A stretch of 64,000 bases of DNA, from positions 14,447,501 through 14,511,500 of the forward strand of contig CM069596.1 in the NCBI GenBank assembly GCA_035771175.1, in the 5' to 3' direction. The stretch comes from Paratinospora sagittata. Lineage: Eukaryota > Streptophyta > Magnoliopsida > Ranunculales > Menispermaceae. The translations under genes were made by a program, and so were the position numbers. This document shows positions 58,431 through 64,000 of the stretch, in pieces (position 1 is the first letter of the stretch; the number at the start of each line of letters is the position of its first letter). The notes beneath the pieces are model-generated. The model saw only the letters and a program-made list of their open reading frames with translations, was not told the DNA's origin and searched no databases.

Positions 58431-59033
58431 TACTCTTTTTTTTTTTCCTTCGCTATAGTTTTGTCCCATTGAGTTTTTCTAGCAAGGTTTTTAACGAGAC
58501 AATCCTAACAATATAAGGCTCCACTAGAATATTGTACTCTTTTTCCTTCACTAGAGTTTTTCCCACTGGATTTTTTCTAATAAGGTTTTAATGAAGCATA
58601 TTCTACATATAATAGATATTCAAAGGGGTAGTGTTGTAAATATGTTGAATATTCAAAGAATAATTATATGTATCATATACATGTATCTAAGTGATGTATA
58701 TATTGAAATAGTATGTATTCAAGAAATATGTGTATCCCACCTGATTCATGCATGTGGACATCTCCTGTGAGCAACCCACGAGATTAACGTAGGCAAGTGG
58801 GAGTTGCTTTTCCCCTCCGCCTAACAATTATTGCCTAAGTGGGAGTAACTTTTTCTCTCCACTTGCCAAGTTGAAGAATAGATGTTTATGTATATAAAGA
58901 GGTGTTTAGCATCCTCTATGGGGATAAGAAACGAGAAGAATGAAAAGAAATGTATACACCGTTTCTTCTTACTAAGATTTCTTGTCTTTATTTTTGGTTC
59001 ATTTTCCGCTTTTATATGGTATTATTTATAACA
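58431..59033 (+). mobile_element. 3' end and LTR of the older plus-strand Copia element
   Basis: Continues the relic of 51946-52803. Two related T-rich blocks (58433-58500, 58538-58590) precede the polypurine-like CAAAGGGGTAG (58621-58631). Then comes a 402-bp LTR 58632-59033, TGTTGTAAATATG ... TTATTTATAACA, with TATATAAAGAGG near 58893. The 5' half of this element is not recognisable to the left. Confidence 0.75.
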
Positions 59034-60433
59034 AGTAATAAATTATTCGCTACAAGTTGAGAAGCCAATTTCGTCTATTTTATTTATTTATGATTTATGA
59101 TATAGATAATAAATAAGGGATGTTGTATAAGAAACATTTTAGTACTTAACACAAGTTGATGTAAAGTAAAATAACAACATTAAATAAGTTGTTTAATTAA
59201 TTAGCTTCAATGTAATGTCGCATGTCTATGTCATAATCACTTTCCTAAGTTGCAAATCTACTATCAACAATATTATTTTCGTTAAATAAATTCTAATTGT
59301 TGAAAAATCTGAATATTTTTGAAAATCTCTAGAAAGAATTATGTTTAATAAAAGTGATTGTATCAAATAAAAATGATGACAACTAAGTTTGTCATTTTTC
59401 TAGTTCTTCTATTTAGTAAGTTAATAATTTGAATTAAAAAAAAAGGCTAAATAAGATGACTAAGAAATAAAACTATACTAAAACTTGAGAAATGGTATTC
59501 TATGCGGTCTAATTTTTTATGTCAGAATTTAATGTGTGATTTAAGGCAACCAAATGAAGAGAAATAATCTATTATCATAAAAATAAATTTGAATTAGTAA
59601 CTATTAACTTGTAATTGTTTGACTTATCATATGAAGCCTCTGTTATTTCATCAAGGGTCCAAATCATATCGTTCACCTCTTAAAGATATTCAAATAAGTC
59701 TATATATCATTAATGCTTGAAAATTCCACTTTATCACAACATAGTAAATTCAACTAATCTTAAGTTGAAGATTTTTATTATGTGCACTAGAATGATACCA
59801 TGGATATGTCTTCATTTTTTCTCTCAGCAATATCTTTCTTTCAATAATATTTTTTCCTCCAAATAAAAATGAATCTATATTAAGTAAAAATAAATTTGAT
59901 AAAAGATAGCAACAATATTGAATATGCAAAGTGAGCCATCAATTTTCTTTTTTTCTTTTTGATAGTTAAGTGTTTCATCATCAAATCACTATAATATATA
60001 GTGTCTTTGAAGCAAATACAATGACAAATTGTCATTAAAACCTTTCATGGGTCAATGTTGTTATGGTATCGTGAATACTTTAGTTAGATGGGGTATACTA
60101 ATGAGTTCTATAAACTTAAATATTGACAATAGCCCTGGTAAAGAATCGAATGATAATTTTTTTGAGAAGGAATCAAATAATATTTAATGGAAATAGCTTT
60201 ATATTTAGTGTATAACTAATATAAATGATGGTTTTTGAGTTTAATAATCTAAGTTACAAATAACAATTATTTCCAGCTAAAGAAAGAGTATGACAAAGGA
60301 GCACCCTTCCCTCTCCCTGTTTCTTTTTTTTTTAAAGGTTAAGTCTCTCTCCCTGTTTTTAAACAGGGGCAGGAGACTCCTTTCTTTAAATGCTTCCAAC
60401 CTCATTTGTTCTATATTCAAGTGTCTCCTTAAC
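59034..60433. other. AT-rich intergenic DNA
   Basis: Very AT-rich, no open frame and no terminal repeats or known motifs that I can see. Confidence 0.6.
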
Positions 60434-61097
60434 TAGTGGTATCATCAGTTTGGTTTGAATCGATTTAGACCTCAAACTGTAAATTAAACCGATGGGCATC
60501 GGTTTGATTTTTTGTAAATCGAAACCAAACTAATTTTACCCCTTAAACCAAATTAATCAGAACCGAACCAAATCTGTTTACATTTTTTAACATGTAAAAT
60601 ATATTTTTTAAAATTAAAAGAAACATATTAGAAATAATACAACATAATCATGTAATGTTACAAAAAAAAAAAATATTTCATCAACATATGTATCAATATA
60701 TCATGTTGCATCAATACCCATATAGAAATATTTAACATACATATTATAATAACAACATCAAATGATAATTTTTAAGTTTAAAATTCACATCAAAGTATTT
60801 ATTATCTAACATAAATGTAACAATGGTATGGTTTTTTATTATAAAGATAAAAAATAATTAATTTATATCTCATTTATTAAATAAAATTAAATAAATTACA
60901 AAAAAAAATTATCAAACCGAACCGAATTAGTTCGATTCATTTTAGAATCGATTTTTTAGACCTCATTTCATAAATCGAACCAAACCGATCGATTTTTAAA
61001 ACCTCCAAACTAAAACCAAACCAAATCTAATCGAATCAAACGCACATGTTCAATTCGGTTTGGTTCTACGATTTGAATCAATCCACTGACACCCCTG
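60434..61097. mobile_element. Non-autonomous hAT-like element
   Basis: 8-bp target duplication TCCTTAAC (60426-60433) / TCCTCAAC (61098-61105), one mismatch. Ends TAGTGGTATCATCAG and CTGACACCCCTG are imperfect inverted repeats. Subterminal regions are full of AAACCGAACC / GGTTTGGTTTGAATCG words, as in plant hAT MITEs. 664 bp, no ORF. Confidence 0.7.
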
Positions 61098-61219
61098 TCC
61101 TCAACTGCGCAAGAGTTGAAGTGGGTTCTTTTTCAAAGAGAATCCAAGGAGGCTTTACACATAAAGAATATGTATACATTCAAAATAATCAGTAATAGAT
61201 AGTAAAAAATATATAATTT

Positions 61220-61399
61220 ATAGTAATATAATAAATAGGTTGGTCGGGTTGGGTTAATGTCGGGTTATAATTTTGTAACTCGATTAAATGACCCCACCTC
61301 GCGGGTTTGAGGTAAATAGACCCGAACGAACCCGTTGGTGGTGAAACCCGACCCAACCCGGAAATTTTGGTTGGGTCAGCGGGTGAGATGCTCACCCCG
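61220..61399. mobile_element. MITE fragment with GGGGTGAGCATCTCACC end
   Basis: Right end reads GGTGAGATGCTCACCCCG with many GGGTTGGGT / AACCCGACCC words, typical of another plant hAT-like MITE. The left end is unclear. Confidence 0.4.
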
Positions 61400-61473
61400 T
61401 ATTATACAATTCTTGAGGTGGAGTAAGAACAGTGTCAAGAACAATATTCCAATCTGGGTTAGGAGGTATAATT

Positions 61474-61600
61474 CACTAGTACAGATCAGGCTTTCAACAG
61501 AGGTTAAAACCGTTGTTAAAAGTTCTTGACTACGTTTTCCAACCATACGTTGATAGAAAGGTTGTCATAAGCCACGCTATAACATCAACAAGGTAGGTTG
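61474..61600 (+). mobile_element. Possible CACTA-type terminus
   Basis: CACTAGTACAGATCAGGC resembles ends of some plant CACTA elements, followed by short AACCGTTG repeats. No matching right end seen. Confidence 0.35.
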
Positions 61601-62040
61601 AACCGTTGCATGCTATTCAAATTCACCGGGTTAATTCACCGCTGTGAAATAAGTATGAATAAAGTCAACCAGACCTGCCTTCCTACCCTGCCATGCCTGC
61701 TGACCCTGCCATGCTTGCCCCCCTGCCCTTCCCCCTTACTCCTAACCCTAACCGCGCTGCCCGTTACCACGTTGGCTCTCACATTGTTGATTGAATGGTG
61801 ACAATATTCACTAACAATAGCTTTTAAAATAATCAATTAGTCTTCAATCTATTAGAATCACTCTGATTTTGTTTAAATATTATTTTTCTAGAACAATAAA
61901 CTGTCTTCTATTTATTATTAAAAGGTACTGTAGATAAGATTTAAATTAGATCAATTACAATTCTAACAAAATAACGACGTAAATTGAGGCAAGAGTGTAA
62001 ATTTCTGTCATTAAAATAATTATGTTCTGCTTAAGTACTC
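61601..62040. other. Non-coding stretch
   Basis: Holds a C-rich tract at 61668-61757 with repeated CCCTGCCATGCCTGC-like words, otherwise AT-rich. No gene seen. Confidence 0.5.
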
Positions 62041-62586
62041 ATAGTGTATGACACTTATATCCTAAGATACAACAATCTCTTTCTTGTGACAGTAGCACTT
62101 CAACTCACAAGAATAATCAAACTAAAAGAATGCTAAAAGCAAAAAAGAGAGAAGAAAAAAAAAATTCACAGATTTTAAAATTTTCTGAGATGATTTTTTG
62201 AGTTCTGGAATGCTCTATTTATAGGCAAATTGTGGTTGTACATGGTGCCTGTTTCTGCGCCGTTGGAATGAGTCTGATCGTCTCTAGACGCGATCTGACA
62301 GATTTGATTGATGCACCTGACCGTACACCGTTGGATCGTATTCGATCGATTTAGGCACAATCTAACAACTTCGCTCGTCGCAGTCGATCCCGCACCGTTG
62401 GATCACGGTTGATCCAATCGGCCGCAATCAGACGGTCCCGATCAGCGCATTCGATCCCACACCGTCGGATCTTTGCATATCGCACCTAGACAAAAAACTA
62501 CATTCATCGTATCTGGACGTCCCAGATTCGATCTTCTACGAACGCATCTCATCCATTCGATTTGCCTCGATCTCTCAAAAATGAAA
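62041..62586 (-). mobile_element. LTR-like segment with TATA box and 67-bp repeats, minus strand
   Basis: On the minus strand CCTATAAATAGAGC (62213-62224) is a strong TATA box. Upstream of it (62250-62490) four units of about 67 bp each contain CACCGTTGGATC or a close variant (62258, 62326, 62393, 62460). This arrangement is like a retrotransposon U3. The outer ends could not be fixed; an inverted-repeat-family unit begins at 62587. Confidence 0.5.
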
Positions 62587-62790
62587 TGTCACACCCCAGT
62601 ACACAGCCCACCGCAGTGTCTCGTACCCCGGGATGTGATGGGTACGCATACCCCAGCCATTACATACCACATAATATTGTCACATCCCAGTACACAGCAC
62701 ACCATAGCGTCTAGTACCCCCGGGATCATTTGTCCACACTATTCACTATTCATGAATAGTGCAGGGCCTCCCCCAGATTCGAACTCACAA
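62587..62790. mobile_element. Single-arm relative of the 26584-27587 element
   Basis: Starts near TGTCACACCCCAGTACAC, has an internal partial duplication of that start (near 62679), an ATAATATTGTCACATC module, the palindrome CACTATTCATGAATAGTG, then GCAGGGCCTCCC and a reversed B box (GATTCGAAC), in the same order as the left arm of the larger element. Confidence 0.7.
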
Positions 62791-63400
62791 CCTATAGTTT
62801 GAATAGTTTATTTTTGGAATGATCACTATGGATACTCTGAGAATGATAAGGATCTAGAATAAATTTTGGGATCCTATACGGCAGGTTTGCTAATTGTTGG
62901 GTTATAAATATATACGCAGGTTGTGAGGCAGACTATAAATTTTGGGTCAGCCAAAGTTGTAGTGAATGTGTTAACCCCAGCAATAGTAAGATAGCTTGCA
63001 CTATCGTAAGAAGCTGAGTCATCAACACCAGTGTTAGGTAAAAGGATGTTGGGGCAATAATATGAAATTCAAGATAAGCGAAACATTGAGTAAGGTTGAG
63101 ATTTTGGCAGTATTAGTGACTCTAATTTTGTTAGTACCTGACCCAATAAAAATGGGAAAAAAAGAAGTGATGTTAACGAATTATGAAAATCAGAAGTGGT
63201 TTCCATTGCCTGAGCAGGAGTCACAGACTGAGTAAATTGTATCTCGACCTGAAATTGTCTATTATCAATCTAAAAAAAAAAGAAAAGAAAAAGAGACACG
63301 AGATGTGTTAATCTCCAGTTAGTCAATATGGAATGCCCCAATATTTTTATCAATGTGACTCCACCAGATTTTAGAGAATAAATTAACGTAAATACAAGAC
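62791..63400. other. Unassigned non-coding stretch
   Basis: No clear coding match. It may be leader or gag sequence of the Ty3 relic that follows, but I cannot align it by eye. Confidence 0.4.
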
Positions 63401-64000
63401 CAGATCCAAAGATTAGTAAGACATTGATAACAGGTATGATCAACATTTTGTTATTGTGTATATTTTGATGTATCGTTGGATCTACCTGGTCCTTTACCTC
63501 TGGTGATATGGTAGACAGATTGTATTATCTTCTGTTATAATAATGCATCATTGATTGTGAGTATGCCTACAGGAGAAAGAATCTACCATGATATGGTTAG
63601 CAAAGATTATGTGTAATAAATATGAGGGCCATCAATTCGATTAACTAAATGGAGCCAAATGTTCTTTAAGATCATTTGAGATCTAGGCACCATCAGTTAA
63701 GAATTCGAGAAAAGGATGTAATGCAAACTGTTTTAAGACAAGATATGGATATTGTGACATTTTGGACCAGGAAACATGTTGAAACTGGAGTAGTAACTAT
63801 CAGTGAGCCATAAATGGAGATTGTTTGTGAATGAGAGTTACAGTTATGAGTGTACTCTCTATTACTCTATGTGTTGATATTTGTGCTCGGATGCATGTTC
63901 AGCTGATTCATACTCATATTCAGAGAGTAAAATTTATGACAAGACAAGTATGATATTAGTATGAAAGATTATGGAATTGGTAATATGGATTGTATTAAAG
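63401..64000 (+). pseudogene. Internally deleted Ty3 pol relic
   Basis: Three patches are collinear with the full element at 29430-39134. 63410-63640 matches the protease region near 33230-33470 (shared GAGAAAGAATCTACC-like word). 63650-63720 matches RT near 34070-34160 (ATGGAGCCAAATGTTC against ATGGTGCCAAATTTTTC). 63765-63960 matches the RNase H/integrase spacer near 35060-35230 (GATATTTGTGCTC.GATGCA). So roughly 0.6 kb of pol and then 0.9 kb are deleted between patches. Many stops. It runs off the window edge. Confidence 0.75.

Noticed and set aside
61738..61755. CCTAACCCTAACC, telomere-like
   Set aside because: Only two units inside a C-rich tract; too short for a telomeric array.

Overview
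The window is nuclear DNA of a flowering plant, almost certainly a eudicot. It is AT-rich, it holds one intact intron-containing beta-tubulin gene, and most of the rest is nested and decayed plant transposable elements: Copia and Ty3/gypsy LTR elements, PIF/Harbinger, hAT-like and CACTA-like DNA elements, and MITEs. I see no rRNA or tRNA gene, no CRISPR array, no operon and nothing bacterial.

Layout. 1-5814: two LTRs of one repeat family (called E here, probably SIRE-type Copia) lie tail to tail. The second is split by a minus-strand solo Ty3 LTR with target duplication TTTTA. 5815-7126: 5' end of a minus-strand Ty3 element (gag leader, primer site, 700-bp LTR). 8079-10175: decayed minus-strand PIF/Harbinger transposon (transposase plus Myb/SANT-type accessory ORF), truncated by a third E LTR (10176-12070). 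12071-20659: a truncated Tekay-type LTR, then a minus-strand Tekay element broken at its protease active site, whose 5' LTR holds another solo LTR. 20975-23128: relic of an envelope-like 3' ORF and polypurine region. 23129-43400: a stack of nested insertions, most with recognisable target duplications: outer LTR E', inner LTR E (which carries a bZIP gene fragment), and inside E a Tekay solo LTR that itself holds a 1-kb inverted-repeat element with tRNA-like boxes, plus a full-length, recently inserted Ty3 chromovirus (29430-39134).

43401-46500 is intergenic and promoter DNA. 46723-50477 is the beta-tubulin gene (3 exons, 446 residues), the only gene that looks functional. 51324-59033: a MITE, a CACTA-type end, and a plus-strand Copia relic split by a complete minus-strand Tork/Tnt1-like Copia element (52804-58425, target duplication CATTC). 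59034-64000: AT-rich DNA, an hAT-like element, a second MITE end, an LTR-like segment with 67-bp repeats, a one-armed relative of the inverted-repeat element, and a deleted relic of the same Ty3 family.

The transposon genes do not form a pathway. They are independent parasites, and every element ORF examined carries stops, frameshifts or lost key residues. The most unusual material is the captured bZIP fragment, the palindromic tRNA-box element, arrays of short inverted repeats in the upstream part of the E and E' LTRs, and a short motif conserved across otherwise diverged Tekay LTRs. All family names rest on recognised motifs; no database search was possible.
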